A stretch of 64,000 nucleotides of DNA from Ideonella sp. A 288 (GTDB lineage Bacteria; Pseudomonadota; Gammaproteobacteria; Burkholderiales; Burkholderiaceae_C), in contig NZ_MWLO01000131.1 of assembly GCF_002198735.1 (NCBI RefSeq), forward strand, positions 1 through 64,000. Reading direction: 5' to 3'. Within the stretch, counting starts at the first letter, position 1; each line of letters begins with the position of its first letter. Positions 38,049 through 48,333 of this stretch are shown here, piece by piece. The translations under genes and the position numbers were made by a program. The notes beneath the pieces were generated by a model. That model saw only the letters and a program-made list of their open reading frames with translations, made no database searches and was not told the origin of the DNA.

Positions 38049-39000
38049 CCACCGCGCTGGCCTGGTCCAGCCGGGCCATCGCCACGTCGTCCAGCACCAG
38101 GCGTGCCGCGCCGATCAGCTCGTGCCACTGGTCGACCGAGGTGGCGCTGGCAATCGGCGCCACGATGCCGGGCTGGCGCATCTGCCAGGCCAGCGCCACC
38201 TGGGCCGGCGTGGCCCGGCAGGCGGACGCCACCTCGTCCAGTGCGGCCAGGATGCGCCAGCCGCGGTCGTTGAAGCAACTGGCCTTCACGCCGGCGCCGC
38301 GCGGACTCTGCGCCAGATCCGCCTCGCTGCGGTACTTGCCGGTGAGGAAGCCGCGCGCCAGACCTTAGAAGTTGATCACGCCCACCTGGTGGCGCACGCA
38401 CACCGCCTGCAGTTCGGCCTCGTAGGCCGCGCGGTCGACCAGGTTGTACAGCGGCTGCAGGGTTTCGTAGCGGGGCAGGCCGAGGCGGGCGCTGGTGGCC
38501 AGCGCCTGTTCGAGCCGCGGCGCCGTGAAGTTGCTGGCGCCGATGGCCCGCACCTTGCCCTCGGCGATCAGTTCCGCAAAGGCGCCCAGTGTTTCTTCGA
38601 GCGGCGTGTCGGTGTCGTCGTCGTGCGACTGGTACAGGTCGATGCGGTCGGTCTGCAGCCGGCGCAGCGAGGCCTCGACCGCCTGCCGGATGTAGCGGCG
38701 CGACAGGCCCACCTGGCCATCGCCCATCGGCTTGCCCACCTTGGTGGCCAACACCACACGGTCGCGCTTGCCGCTGGCCGCCAGCCACTGGCCGATCAGC
38801 GTCTCGCTCTCGCCGCCCTGGTGGCCGGGCACCCAGCGCGAGTACACGTCGGCGGTGTCCAGCAGGTTGAAGCCGGTGTCGACGAAGGCGTCGAGCAGCG
38901 CGAACGAGGTGGCGGCATCGGCCGTCCAGCCGAACACATTGCCGCCGAAGGCCAGCGGCGCCACCTGCAGGCCCGAGCGGCCGAGGGGTCGAAGTTGCAT
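38035..39000 (-). pseudogene. aldo/keto reductase interrupted by an in-frame TAA
   Basis: The frame from ATG 39000 encodes an aldo/keto reductase of about 320 residues. It starts MQLRPLGRSGLQVAPLAFGG and has the catalytic-site region LDTADVYSRW and VLATKVGKP. After GVINF, codon 212 is TAA (38367-38365) where relatives have an aromatic residue, and the same frame then continues with GLARGFLTGKYRS and a normal C-terminus to 38035. There is no frameshift, just one nonsense codon. A truncated 211-residue product would lack part of the barrel and the NADPH-binding C-terminus. Either a recent pseudogene or a sequencing error. Confidence 0.88.
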
Positions 39001-39017
39001 GGGGCTCGCTCCAGAAA

Positions 39018-39043
39018 TGAAAACGCCCGGCACGAAGCCGGGC
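39018..39043 (-). terminator. terminator of the thiolase gene
   Basis: Stem GCCCGGC/GCCGGGC with a five-base loop, followed on the minus strand by GTTTTCATTT. It lies 51 bases past the thiolase stop and just upstream of the aldo/keto reductase start. Confidence 0.8.
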
Positions 39044-39093
39044 GCCTTGGGGAGCGATGCTAGTGCAGCGCGGCGTGCCTCAGCACGCAGGGA

Positions 39094-40275
39094 TCAGCAA
39101 CGCTCGAAGATCGCCGCGATGCCCTGGCCGCCGCCGATGCACATCGTCACCAGCGCGTAGCGACCGCCGGTGCGGTGCAGCTCGTAGATCGCCTTGGTGG
39201 TGATGATGGCGCCGGTGGCACCGATCGGGTGGCCCAGCGAGATGCCCGAGCCGTTGACGTTGACCTTGGCCGGGTCGAGGCCCAGCTCCTTGGACACGGC
39301 GCAGGCCTGCGCGGCGAAGGCCTCGTTGGCCTCGATCACGTCCAGGTCCTTGACCGACAGGCCGGTGCGCTCGAGCGCCTTGCGGGTGGCCGAGACCGGG
39401 CCGATGCCCATGATGGTGGGCTCGACGCCGGTGTTGGCGTAGCCGACCAGGCGCGCCAGGGGCTTGAGGCCCTGGGCCTTGACCGCGTCGCCGCTGGCCA
39501 GGATCACCGCGCCGGCGCCGTCGTTCACGCCCGAGGCGTTGCCGGCCGTCACCGCGCCGTCCTTCTTGAAGGCTGCGCGCATCTTGGACAGCGATTCCAC
39601 CGTGGTGTCGGGCTTCACGTGCTCGTCGGTGTCGAAGGCGACCTCGCCCTTGCGGGTCTTGATCATCACGGGGACGATCTGGTCCTTGAAGCGGCCGGCG
39701 GCGATGGCGGCGGCGGCGCGGCGGTGGCTTTCGGCCGCGGTCTCGTCCATCTGCTGGCGGCTGATGCCGAACTGCTCACCGACGTTCTCGGCGGTGATGC
39801 CCATGTGGATCTTGTGGAAGGGGTCGTGCAGCGCGCCGACCATCAGGTCGAGCATCTGCGTGTCGCCCATGCGCGCACCGAAGCGCGCCGACGGCACCAG
39901 GTAGGCGCCGCGCGACATCGATTCGGCACCGCCGCCGACGGCCACTTCGACCTCGCCCAGCATGATCGCCTGCGACGACAGCAGGATGGCCTGCAGGCCC
40001 GAACCGCACAGGCGGTTGACGTTGTAGGCCGAGGCTTCCTTGGGGATGCCGGCGTTGACTGCGGCGACGCGGCTCAGGTACACGTCGCGCGGCTCGGTGA
40101 CGATCACCGTGCCCATCGTCACATGGCCGATGCTGCCGGCGTCGGCGCCCGAGCGCTCCAGAGCGGTCTTGATGGCCAGCGTGGCCAGGTCGATCGGGGG
40201 GGTGTCCTTCAGCATGCCGTTGAAGGTGCCGATTGCGGTGCGCGCTGCGCCGACGACGAAGACGTCTTTAGCCAT
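39094..40275 (-). CDS. acetyl-CoA C-acyltransferase (thiolase, BktB-like)
   Basis: A 393-residue thiolase that condenses or cleaves beta-ketoacyl-CoA. The nucleophilic cysteine is in [11 protein letters not shown] near residue 90; the C-terminal half has [23 protein letters not shown] and the second active cysteine in [10 protein letters not shown]. It resembles BktB/PhaA thiolases that feed PHA synthesis, but beta-oxidation or aromatic degradation are possible. The ATG at 40275 ([13 protein letters not shown]) has AAGAGGAG just upstream. It is divergent from an acyl-CoA dehydrogenase gene. Confidence 0.92.
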   Translation of the reverse strand: MAKDVFVVGAARTAIGTFNGMLKDTPPIDLATLAIKTALERSGADAGSIGHVTMGTVIVTEPRDVYLSRVAAVNAGIPKEASAYNVNRLCGSGLQAILLSSQAIMLGEVEVAVGGGAESMSRGAYLVPSARFGARMGDTQMLDLMVGALHDPFHKIHMGITAENVGEQFGISRQQMDETAAESHRRAAAAIAAGRFKDQIVPVMIKTRKGEVAFDTDEHVKPDTTVESLSKMRAAFKKDGAVTAGNASGVNDGAGAVILASGDAVKAQGLKPLARLVGYANTGVEPTIMGIGPVSATRKALERTGLSVKDLDVIEANEAFAAQACAVSKELGLDPAKVNVNGSGISLGHPIGATGAIITTKAIYELHRTGGRYALVTMCIGGGQGIAAIFERC

Positions 40276-40468
40276 GATGTGCTCCTCTTGGATTAGGCTT
40301 TCAGGAACCCGGAGCATAGGCCGGACGGATGTCGCGAGGCTGACATCGCGTCACGTTGGCGACCGCCCCGCAGCGGGCCGGGTGGTTGAATCGCCCGCTG
40401 GCCCGGCACGGCAGGCGCCCGACACGGCGGCCTGCGCACCGGCCGCCCCTTCCCCAGGAGACGCCCCG

Positions 40469-41707
40469 ATGATCGCCGAACCCTCTGCCCGCACCCGCGA
40501 ACTGCTCGACCGCATGGCGCAGTTCTTCGACCGCCACATCTACCCCAACGAAGGCCGCTACCACGAGGAGCGCCATGCCCAGCAGAAGGCGGGCAAGGAC
40601 TGGGAGCCCTCGGCGCTGGTCGAGGAGCTCAAGCCCAAGGCGCGCGAGGCCGGCCTGTGGAACATGTTCCTGCCGCACAGCGCGCACGCGCCCACCGGCC
40701 TGTCGAACCTGGACTACGCCCCGCTGTGCGAGGTGATGGGCCGGGTCAGCTGGTCGGGCGAGGTGTTCAACTGCTCGGCGCCCGATACCGGCAACATGGA
40801 GACCATCGAGCGCTACGGCACCGAGGCGCAGAAGGCGCAGTGGCTGGTGCCGCTGCTGGACGGCAAAATCCGCTCGGCCTTCCTGATGACCGAGCCGGCG
40901 GTGGCCTCCTCCGACGCCACCAACATCCAGTGCAGCATGCGGCGCGACGGCGACCACTACGTCATCAACGGCCGCAAGTGGTTCTCGTCGGGCGCCGGCA
41001 TCAGCACCTGCGCCATCTTCATCGTGATGGGCAAGACCGACCCCGACGCCCCGCGGCACGCCCAGCAGTCGATGATCCTGGTGCCGCGCGACGCCCCGGG
41101 CGTCACCGTGGTGCGCCACCTCACCGTCTTCGGCTACGAGCATTCGCCGCATGGCCACATGGAGGTGCTGCTCGAGAACGTGCGCGTGCCGGTCGCCAAC
41201 ATGCTGCTCGGCGAAGGGCGCGGTTTCGAGATCGCCCAGGGCCGCCTCGGGCCGGGCCGCATCCACCACTGCATGCGCTCGATCGGCGCCGCCGAGCGAG
41301 CGCTCGAGATGATGTGCGACCGCCTGCAGACCCGGGTGGCCTTCGGCCGCGAACTGGCCGCGCAGAGCATCTGGGCCGAGCGCATCGCCGAATCGCGCTG
41401 CATGATCGACCAGGCCCGCCTGCTGACCCTGAATGCTGCCCACAAGATGGACGTGGCCGGCAACAAGGCCGCCCGCGCCGAGATCGCGATGATCAAGGTG
41501 GTGGCCCCCAACATGAGCTGCAAGGTGGTCGACTGGGCCATCCAGGCCCACGGCGCGGCCGGCATCAGCCAGGATTTCTGGCTGGCCGAGGCCTACGCCC
41601 ACGAGCGCACGGTGCGCATCGTCGACGGGCCGGACGAGGTGCACCGCAACGCCATCGCCAAGATCGAACTGGCCAAGCGCAGCGCGGTGCGGGCGAAGGC
41701 GGCCTGA
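40469..41707 (+). CDS. acyl-CoA dehydrogenase family protein
   Basis: A 412-residue flavoprotein of the ACAD11/long-chain type. It has the FAD/substrate regions [17 protein letters not shown] and [11 protein letters not shown], then [21 protein letters not shown] and the C-terminal FAD-binding [26 protein letters not shown] region with [13 protein letters not shown]. It oxidises an acyl-CoA to the enoyl-CoA. CAGGAG lies 8 bases before the ATG at 40469. It is paired head to head with the thiolase, so the two probably serve one acyl-CoA route. Confidence 0.92.
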   Translation: MIAEPSARTRELLDRMAQFFDRHIYPNEGRYHEERHAQQKAGKDWEPSALVEELKPKAREAGLWNMFLPHSAHAPTGLSNLDYAPLCEVMGRVSWSGEVFNCSAPDTGNMETIERYGTEAQKAQWLVPLLDGKIRSAFLMTEPAVASSDATNIQCSMRRDGDHYVINGRKWFSSGAGISTCAIFIVMGKTDPDAPRHAQQSMILVPRDAPGVTVVRHLTVFGYEHSPHGHMEVLLENVRVPVANMLLGEGRGFEIAQGRLGPGRIHHCMRSIGAAERALEMMCDRLQTRVAFGRELAAQSIWAERIAESRCMIDQARLLTLNAAHKMDVAGNKAARAEIAMIKVVAPNMSCKVVDWAIQAHGAAGISQDFWLAEAYAHERTVRIVDGPDEVHRNAIAKIELAKRSAVRAKAA

Positions 41708-41873
41708 CGCGGCGGCCCCGGGCCCACCTGCCGCCTGCGGGTGGCGGGGGCCTGCCTCGGGCGTGAACCCAGCATGAAGGGCGCCCGGCCCGGCGGCATC
41801 GGCTGAACATGGATTCAGCCGCCTCGCCCACAATCCGGTGGATCTCCCTTCCGGTTGCTTCCAGCCCACGCGA

Positions 41874-43790
41874 ATGATCCACCGCCGATTGCCGGGTCGC
41901 CTGCGCCTCCTGGGCGTGTTGTTGCTGGCCTTCCTGGCGATCAACGCCGTCGTCCGCCTCGGGCTGGCCGTCTACAACGGTGAGTCGGCGCCGCTGATGC
42001 CGGTGCGGCTGGTGCCGGCGCTGGCCATCGGCGCCTGGTTCGACCTGGGCGCGGCCACCTTCTTCCTGGCGCCGCTGGGCGTGCTGGTGCTGGCCTGGCG
42101 CAACGGGTCTGGCCGCTGGCTGCGCCGGGTGCTGCTCGGCCTGCTGCTGCCGCTGAGCGTGCTGGTGGTGTTCGTCGCGTTCTCGGAGTTCACCTTCTGG
42201 AACGAATTCGCGTCGCGTTTCAACTTCATCGCCGTCGACTACCTCATTTACACCAACGAGGTCGTCGGCAACATCCGCGAGAGCTACAACCTGCCGCTGC
42301 TGCTGGGCGGCGTGGCCGCGCTGTCCCTGGCCATCTGGGCCGGACTGGCGCGCGCGCTGCGCCCGCACTGGTCCGGGCAGGCCGGCTGGCCAGCCCGGCT
42401 GGGCTCGATGGCGGTGCTGGTGGCGCTGCCCTTCGTGGCGGTGGCCTCGCTCGACGCGAGACAGAAGGAGTTCTCGTCCGACGCCCAGGCCAACGAGCTG
42501 GCCGGCAACGGCTACTACGATTTCTGGCACGCCTTCTGGACCAACGAGATCGACTACGGCCGCTTCTACAAGACCGTACCGCGCGAGCAGGCGCTGCGCC
42601 GGCTGGGCCTGGAGATCCCGGGCGGCGCGGCCTCGGGCGAGGGGGCACAGCGGCCCTTCGACCGGCAGGTCGTCCACCCCGGGCCCGTCAAGCGGCTGAA
42701 CGTGGTGATGGTCTCGGTGGAGAGCTTCAGTGCCGAGTTCATGTCGGCCTTCGGCAACCGCAAGGGCCTGACGCCCCGGCTCGACCGGCTGGCCGACGAG
42801 GGCCTGCTGTTCACCCGCCTGTACGCCACCGGCACGCGCACCGTGCGCGGCCTCGAGGCGCTGACGCTGTCGGTGCCGCCCACACCTGGCCACTCGATCG
42901 TCAAGCGGCCGAACAACGACGAGCTGTTCACCGTCGGCGAGGTGTTCAAGGCCCAGGGCTACGAGGCGCTCTACCTGTACGGCGGCTACGGCTACTTCGA
43001 CAACATGAACGCCTTCTACTCGGGCAACGGCTACACGGTGATCGACCGCACCCGGCTGGACAAGGCCGACATCCATTTCGAGAACATCTGGGGTGTCGCC
43101 GACGAGGACCTGTTCACCCTGTCGCTGCGCGAACTGGACCGCCGCCACGCCGCCGGCAAGCCGTTCTATGCCCACGTCATGACCACGTCGAACCACCGGC
43201 CCTTCACCTACCCCGAAGGCCGCATCGACATCCCCAGCAAGACCGGCCGCGACGGTGGCGTGAAGTACACCGACTACGCCATCGGCGATTTCATCGACCG
43301 CGCCCGCGCCAAGCCCTGGTTCCGCGACACGATGTTCGTCATCGTGGCCGACCACACCCACAAGGGCCGCGGCCAGCAGGAGCTGCCGATCGCCAACTAC
43401 CACATCCCGATGATCATCTACTCACCGGCGCACGTGAAGCCGGGGCGGGTGGAGACCATCGCCTCGCAGATCGATGTGTCGCCCACCGTGCTGGGCCTGC
43501 TGGGCATGAGCTACCGCAGCCGCTTCTTCGGCCAGGACATCCTGCGCGAGGGCCTGACCCACCAGCGCGCCGTGATGGCCAACTACCAGACGGTGGGCTA
43601 CTACGAGCGCGGCCGCACGGTCGAGCTCAAGCCGAACGGCCGGGTGCGGGTGGTGGACGCCCTCACCGGCGCGCCGATGCCCGACGACGCGCTGTCGCGC
43701 GAACTCACCCAGGAGGCCATCGCCTACTACCAGGTGGCCAGCGAAGCCTACAAGCGCGGCGACCTGAAGCTGGCCCTGCCGTTTCGCTGA
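41874..43790 (+). CDS. LTA synthase family sulfatase-like phosphotransferase
   Basis: A 638-residue inner-membrane protein. Five helices fill residues 1-205 and a periplasmic alkaline-phosphatase/sulfatase-type domain follows. Motifs: LNVVMVSVESFSAEFM (metal site), TGTRTVRGLEAL with the nucleophile region, FYAHVMTTSNHRPF and VIVADHTHKG. The family moves phosphoglycerol or phosphoethanolamine groups from lipids onto glycans or lipid A; OpgB/LtaS-like roles are plausible in a Gram-negative. ATG 41874 was chosen before the first helix; an ATG at 41838 adds 12 residues. It stands alone. Confidence 0.88.
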   Translation: MIHRRLPGRLRLLGVLLLAFLAINAVVRLGLAVYNGESAPLMPVRLVPALAIGAWFDLGAATFFLAPLGVLVLAWRNGSGRWLRRVLLGLLLPLSVLVVFVAFSEFTFWNEFASRFNFIAVDYLIYTNEVVGNIRESYNLPLLLGGVAALSLAIWAGLARALRPHWSGQAGWPARLGSMAVLVALPFVAVASLDARQKEFSSDAQANELAGNGYYDFWHAFWTNEIDYGRFYKTVPREQALRRLGLEIPGGAASGEGAQRPFDRQVVHPGPVKRLNVVMVSVESFSAEFMSAFGNRKGLTPRLDRLADEGLLFTRLYATGTRTVRGLEALTLSVPPTPGHSIVKRPNNDELFTVGEVFKAQGYEALYLYGGYGYFDNMNAFYSGNGYTVIDRTRLDKADIHFENIWGVADEDLFTLSLRELDRRHAAGKPFYAHVMTTSNHRPFTYPEGRIDIPSKTGRDGGVKYTDYAIGDFIDRARAKPWFRDTMFVIVADHTHKGRGQQELPIANYHIPMIIYSPAHVKPGRVETIASQIDVSPTVLGLLGMSYRSRFFGQDILREGLTHQRAVMANYQTVGYYERGRTVELKPNGRVRVVDALTGAPMPDDALSRELTQEAIAYYQVASEAYKRGDLKLALPFR

Positions 43791-43818
43791 CCGGCCGCGC
43801 AGGCGACCTGCGGCGGCC

Positions 43819-44694
43819 TCAAGGTGCCAGCGCCCCGAGCATCGCCGCGTTGACGGCATCGGCCGCCTCGTAGGCCGCCCAGTGCCCGGCGCCGGGGATG
43901 ACCTGCCAGGTGGCGCCGGCGTGGCGGGCCTGCAGCAGCGGCCCCAGTTCGTGGGGCACGGCGGTGGCGTCGTGCTCGCCCCACAGCGCGTGCACCGGGC
44001 CGCCGAAGGCCGCCAGCGCCGGCCACAGCCCGTCGTCCACCGACAGCGCCCGGCTGCGAAAGCGGGTGCGCTCGCAGGCCAGGGTGTGGATGGCCAGGGC
44101 CAGGTCGTCGGCCCGCGCCGGGTCGTGGAACATGAAGGCCTCGAGGTTGCGCCGCAGCGCGGCCCGGCGCTGCCCGGGGTCGGGCAGGCGCCAGTCGACG
44201 AAGTCCACGTGCCGGGGCCGGCGCTGGCCATGGCCGCCCGGTCCGAGCAACAGCAGGCGGCGCACGGGCAGGTCGGGCGCCCAGGCTGCGGCGGCGGTGG
44301 CGGCGATCAGGCCGCCAAAGGAGAAGCCGGCCAGGTCCACCTGCGGCCGTGGGCCCAGGCAGTCGACGATGCCCTGGCCCAGTGCCTGCACCAGCCGGTC
44401 GAGGCGGTCAGGGGCGTGCGGCGGGCCGGGCAGGTCGTCCGAATCGCCGAAGCCCGGCAGGTCGGGCACCAGCACCCGGTGCCGCTGGGCCAGGGCCTCG
44501 ACATTGCGCGCCCAGTGCAGCCAGCTGCCATGGCCGCCGTGCAGCAGCACCAGGGCCGGCCCCTGGCCGAACAGGCGCCAGGCGATGCGCTGGCCTTCGG
44601 CGCCCGTGTCCACGCGGTGCGCCAGGCCGTCGAGGCGGGCGATGGACTGGTCGGCCGGGCTGGGAGCAGGCGGGGTGGGGGCAGGCAGGCTCAT
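43819..44694 (-). CDS. alpha/beta hydrolase
   Basis: A 291-residue alpha/beta-hydrolase. The oxyanion region is LVLLHGGHGSWLHW; the nucleophile elbow is GFSFGG near residue 124; the late acid and histidine are in WGEHDATAV and GAGHWAAYE. No signal peptide is seen. The substrate is unknown; relatives include hydrolases of C-C bonds in aromatic degradation and carboxylesterases. It is the last minus-strand gene before the hydrogenase cluster and probably not part of it (205-base gap). Confidence 0.87.
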   Translation of the reverse strand: MSLPAPTPPAPSPADQSIARLDGLAHRVDTGAEGQRIAWRLFGQGPALVLLHGGHGSWLHWARNVEALAQRHRVLVPDLPGFGDSDDLPGPPHAPDRLDRLVQALGQGIVDCLGPRPQVDLAGFSFGGLIAATAAAAWAPDLPVRRLLLLGPGGHGQRRPRHVDFVDWRLPDPGQRRAALRRNLEAFMFHDPARADDLALAIHTLACERTRFRSRALSVDDGLWPALAAFGGPVHALWGEHDATAVPHELGPLLQARHAGATWQVIPGAGHWAAYEAADAVNAAMLGALAP

Positions 44695-44899
44695 GCAGGG
44701 TGCGGTCCAGCTGTGGATCTCGATCGGTCGCGACCCCGCTCAGAGTACCAGTGCGCGCGCCAGCGCCGTGCAGCGGCTGCGCGCCCTCATCGAGGCACTT
44801 CACGGCACTGTTTCGCCAGGTCACGGCCTGGTCCCGGTCTCGAGCCGAGTGGAGGGCGGTCAAATCTCCCGTCGCCCGCCGCGAGATGATGCGGATGAG

Positions 44900-45151
44900 C
44901 TACCGCGCAGCGAGCAGCATTGCTCCGGCCACGGCGATCACGCCACCGGCCACGCGGGCGAAGCGGACCGACCTCGCGGCCAGCCAGGCGCCGACGGCGA
45001 CCATGGCCAGCAGGTGATCGGCGCCGTACAACGGATGCGCGAGGCCGGCTGCGAAATCCATCGTCGAACCCGCGCCCACGTGGGCCACGGCGAGCGACGG
45101 CAGCAGGGGCAGGGCCAGCAGGGCAACTGCCCTGACCGTGGTGCGCTGCAT
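44900..45151 (-). pseudogene. HupE/UreJ protein with its middle deleted
   Basis: The 83-residue product has a signal peptide (to about residue 23, LAVAHVGAG) and the family hallmark LAHPLYGADHLLAMVAVGAWLAA. It then jumps directly to RFARVAGGVIAVAGAMLLAAR, which looks like the last helix of HupE. Full HupE proteins have about 190-200 residues and 6-7 helices, so some 110 internal residues are missing without a frameshift. HupE is a nickel permease in hydrogenase clusters; this version can hardly transport. It follows hynL by 15 bases. It may still be expressed as a small protein. Confidence 0.75.
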
Positions 45152-45166
45152 CGGGGTCTCGTCGAG

Positions 45167-46909
45167 TCAACGAACGCTGATGCGGGTGAGCTCTTCGCCC
45201 TGGGGGTCGACCACATGCACTGCGCAGGCGATGCAGGGGTCGAAGCTGTGCACGGTGCGCTGGATCTCCAGCGGCTGCTTCGGGTCGTGCAGGTGGTGGC
45301 GGTCCATCAGCGCCGCCTCGTAGGCGCCGGGCTGGCCGACGGCATCGCGCGGGCCGGCATTCCAGGTGCTGGGCACCACGGCCTGGTAGTTGTCGATCAG
45401 GCCGTCCTTGATGACGACGTAGTGGCACAGTGCGCCACGCGGTGCTTCCATGAAGCCCACGCCCTTGGCCTCTTTCGGCCAGCTCGACGGCTCCCACAGC
45501 GTGGTGTTCTGCACCGACAGGTCGCCGCCCTTGATGTTGGCCACCAGGGTGTCGAGCCAGTTCATCATCTGGTCGGCCAGCACCTTGGATTCGATCGTTC
45601 GTGCCGCCGTGCGGCCCATGGTCGAGAAGATGGCGGTGAGCGGCAGGTCCAGCGTGCGCAGCACATGGTCGGCCAGCGCCTTGGTCGGCTCGTGCTTGTT
45701 GGCATACAGCATCGCCAGCCGCGCCAGCGGCCCCACCTCCATCGGCTTGCCCCGCCAGCGCGGCGACTTCAGCCACGAGTAGCTGCTGTCGACGTCGAGC
45801 TGCTCGTACGGCGGCTTGGGCCCGGTGTAGTTCAGCCGCGTCTCACCCTGGTGCGGGTGCAGGCCGGTCTTCTTGCCGCCAGCGTAGTCGTACCACGAGT
45901 GCGCCACGAATTCCTGCACCTGTGCCGGGTCGCGCAGATCCACCGGCTCGATGTGCGACAGGTCGCGGCCGAGGATCACGCCCGAGGGGATGAAGTTGGT
46001 CGACGCATCGCCCATGCCCTTGGACGGGAAATCACCCACGGTGAGGAAGTTGCCCAGGCCCTCGCCGCGGGCAAACCAGTCCTTGTAGTAGCTGGCGATG
46101 GCCAGCGTGTCGGGCAGGTAGACCTGATCGACGAAGGCCTGCATGGACCTGATGATCTGCCGCACTTCGTCGAGCGTGACGATGTTGACCGTGGTCGCCG
46201 CCGCGCCGCTGCTGCCGGGGCCGGCACTGATCGGGCTGGGCGAGCCACCCACCAGGAAGTTGGGGTGCGGGTTCTTGCCGCCGAAGATGGCATGCAGCTT
46301 GACGACTTCGCGCTGCCAGGCCAGCGCCTCCAGGTAATGCGCCACCGCCATCAGGTTGGCCTCGGGCGGCAGCTTGTACTCGGGGTGGCCCCAGAAGCCG
46401 CCGGCGAAGATGCCGAGCTGCCCGCTCTCCACGAACTGCTTGACGCGCTTCTGCGTGTCGGCGAAGTAGCCCGGGCTGGATTTCGGGTAACTCGAGATCG
46501 ACTGCGCCAGCGCCGAGGTGGCCTTGGGATCGGCCTTCAGCGCCGAGACCACGTCCACCCAGTCGAGCGCGTGCAGGTGGTAGAAGTGCATCACGTGGTC
46601 GTGCACGTGCTGCGCGGCGATCATCAGGTTGCGGATCAGTTGCGCATTGGCGGGAATCGACCACTTCAGCGCGTCCTCCACCGAGCGCACCGAGGCGATG
46701 CCGTGCACCAGCGTGCACACGCCACAGATGCGCTGCGCGAAGGCCCAGGCCTCGCGCGGGTCGCGCCCCTTCAGGATGAGCTCGATGCCGCGCACCATGG
46801 TGCCCGAACTCCAGGCGCCGGTGATGTTGCCGTCGGCGGAGGTTTCGGCCTCGATGCGCAGGTGGCCTTCGATGCGGGTGATGGGGTCGACGACGATACG
46901 GCGGGACAT
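45167..46909 (-). CDS. hynL: [NiFe]-hydrogenase large subunit (group 1, Isp type)
   Basis: Catalytic subunit of an uptake hydrogenase, 580 residues. The Ni-Fe site cysteines are in RICGVC (C62, C65) and DPCIACAVH (C559, C562). H565 is the cleavage point for the maturation protease, which would remove the last 15 residues. The N-terminus IVVDPITRIEGHLRIE is typical of group 1. It has no signal peptide, so it should travel with the Tat-signalled small subunit. It follows isp2 after 119 bases; the order hynS-isp1-isp2-hynL marks the group 1e (Isp) class. Also called hydB or hupL in other schemes. Confidence 0.94.
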   Translation of the reverse strand: MSRRIVVDPITRIEGHLRIEAETSADGNITGAWSSGTMVRGIELILKGRDPREAWAFAQRICGVCTLVHGIASVRSVEDALKWSIPANAQLIRNLMIAAQHVHDHVMHFYHLHALDWVDVVSALKADPKATSALAQSISSYPKSSPGYFADTQKRVKQFVESGQLGIFAGGFWGHPEYKLPPEANLMAVAHYLEALAWQREVVKLHAIFGGKNPHPNFLVGGSPSPISAGPGSSGAAATTVNIVTLDEVRQIIRSMQAFVDQVYLPDTLAIASYYKDWFARGEGLGNFLTVGDFPSKGMGDASTNFIPSGVILGRDLSHIEPVDLRDPAQVQEFVAHSWYDYAGGKKTGLHPHQGETRLNYTGPKPPYEQLDVDSSYSWLKSPRWRGKPMEVGPLARLAMLYANKHEPTKALADHVLRTLDLPLTAIFSTMGRTAARTIESKVLADQMMNWLDTLVANIKGGDLSVQNTTLWEPSSWPKEAKGVGFMEAPRGALCHYVVIKDGLIDNYQAVVPSTWNAGPRDAVGQPGAYEAALMDRHHLHDPKQPLEIQRTVHSFDPCIACAVHVVDPQGEELTRISVR

Positions 46910-47028
46910 GGGTTGTTCTCCTGTTAGGACGAGAGGGCGCTCATGGGTCTTCTCACCCCCTCGGGCGCTCGAGGGCCACTGACACGGGGCGGCCGGCGGC
47001 CGGCTTTTGCCGCCGCCTGGGCGCGTTC

Positions 47029-48333
47029 TCAGTCGGCAAGGTTGTCGGCCACGAGCTCGAGCAGGCTTTCGGTCTTGCGGTCCCAGTGGGCGTGCTTGGC
47101 GCCCATCTCCATCGTGATGCGGCACTGGCCGCAGCTGGTGACGAAGCGCTTGGCACCGGTGGCCTCGACCTGGTTCTTCTTGATCTCGAACACCTTGTGT
47201 CGCAACGGCGCGGCACGCACGTTGGACACCACGCCGCCACCGCCGCCGCAGCAGTAGCCGGCGATGCCGTGGTCCTGCAACTCGATCAGCTCGAAGCCGA
47301 GCGCGGCCAGCACGCGCCGCGCCGCCGCCTCCAGCCCGCCGCGGCGCACGATCTGGCAGGGGTCGTGGAAGGTGGCCGTCTGGCCGATCGGCTTGAGCCT
47401 GATCTTCTGACCGGTGATCAGCTCATCGAGGAACTCGGTCATGTGGATGATGCGCACCGGCAGCGCATGGCCGTACCACTTGGCAGCCTCCCAGCGGGCG
47501 GCGCCATAGGCGTGGCCGCATTCGGGCAGCAGAATGGTGTGCGCGCCGATCTTCATCGCGGTGTCGATGAGCGCGCGGGTCAGCCGCTCCTGCAGTTCGA
47601 GGTCGCCATTGTTGAAGCCGATGTTGGAGGCATCGAAGCCGCCCTGGTGCATCGTCCACTTCACGCCGATGCGGTTGAGGATCTTGGCCGCATCGGCCAG
47701 CGCCTTGGTGTGGTCGCCCAGTTCGGCCGGCGCGGCGGTGACGAGGATGTCGGCCTGCTCCAGATCGCAGGGGATGGACACGCCATGCTCTTCGGACACC
47801 TCGGCCAGGATGTCGGGCAGGTCTTCGGCCGGCGTGGCAGGACTGCCCCATTGCCGCGCGGTGCGGTCCATCAGCGCCAGCCGCTCGGGGATCAGGCCGG
47901 CCTTGAACATGCCGTGGCGCGCTTCCTTCACCAGCTCGGCGATGTCGATGCCCATCGGGCACACCATGGTGCAGCGGCCGCACATGCTGCAGGAGTCGTA
48001 GATCAGTTCCTGCCACTGCTGCAGTTCGGCAATGCTCGGCTTCTTCACCAGCCCGAGCGCGCGGATCACCGGGGCGAACGGCGAGGCCTCGCGGAAATAG
48101 GCGCGGCGGAACAACTCCAGCTTGTAGATCGGCGTGTGCTTGGCCTCGCCCGAGGCGGCGTGGAAATGGCAGGCCTCGGCACACATGCCGCAGCGCACGC
48201 AGCTTTCCATGTGCACGGCGGCGGTGACGCCGAACTCGCGCACGAAACTGCGCATGGCTGCGTCGACACGGGCCTCTTCGGTCTGCTCGCCCTGCTTGTC
48301 GAAGGCGGCCGGGGCTTTGGCAACGGTGTTCAT
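47029..48333 (-). CDS. isp2: Isp2, HdrD-like iron-sulfur subunit of the hydrogenase complex
   Basis: A 434-residue cytoplasmic protein. Two ferredoxin-type [4Fe-4S] motifs (CVRCGMCAEACHF and CSMCGRCTMVCPMG) occupy residues 40-130. Two CCG-type cysteine-rich domains follow, ending in GYCCGGGGG and TSCGQCRITME, as in heterodisulfide reductase HdrD/GlpC. In Thiocapsa and relatives Isp2 links HynSL to other redox carriers such as thiol/disulfide systems or quinone. It starts inside the end of isp1 (ATGA overlap). Confidence 0.9.
   Translation of the reverse strand: MNTVAKAPAAFDKQGEQTEEARVDAAMRSFVREFGVTAAVHMESCVRCGMCAEACHFHAASGEAKHTPIYKLELFRRAYFREASPFAPVIRALGLVKKPSIAELQQWQELIYDSCSMCGRCTMVCPMGIDIAELVKEARHGMFKAGLIPERLALMDRTARQWGSPATPAEDLPDILAEVSEEHGVSIPCDLEQADILVTAAPAELGDHTKALADAAKILNRIGVKWTMHQGGFDASNIGFNNGDLELQERLTRALIDTAMKIGAHTILLPECGHAYGAARWEAAKWYGHALPVRIIHMTEFLDELITGQKIRLKPIGQTATFHDPCQIVRRGGLEAAARRVLAALGFELIELQDHGIAGYCCGGGGGVVSNVRAAPLRHKVFEIKKNQVEATGAKRFVTSCGQCRITMEMGAKHAHWDRKTESLLELVADNLAD

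Noticed and set aside
38035-38289. Separate 84-residue gene starting at ATG 38289
   Set aside because: It is simply the C-terminal part of the interrupted aldo/keto reductase, in the same frame as the upstream part.
43898-46927. 1009-codon open frame across the hydrolase and hydrogenase genes
   Set aside because: It runs antisense to the alpha/beta hydrolase, hupE and hynL, all well supported; no domain is visible in it.
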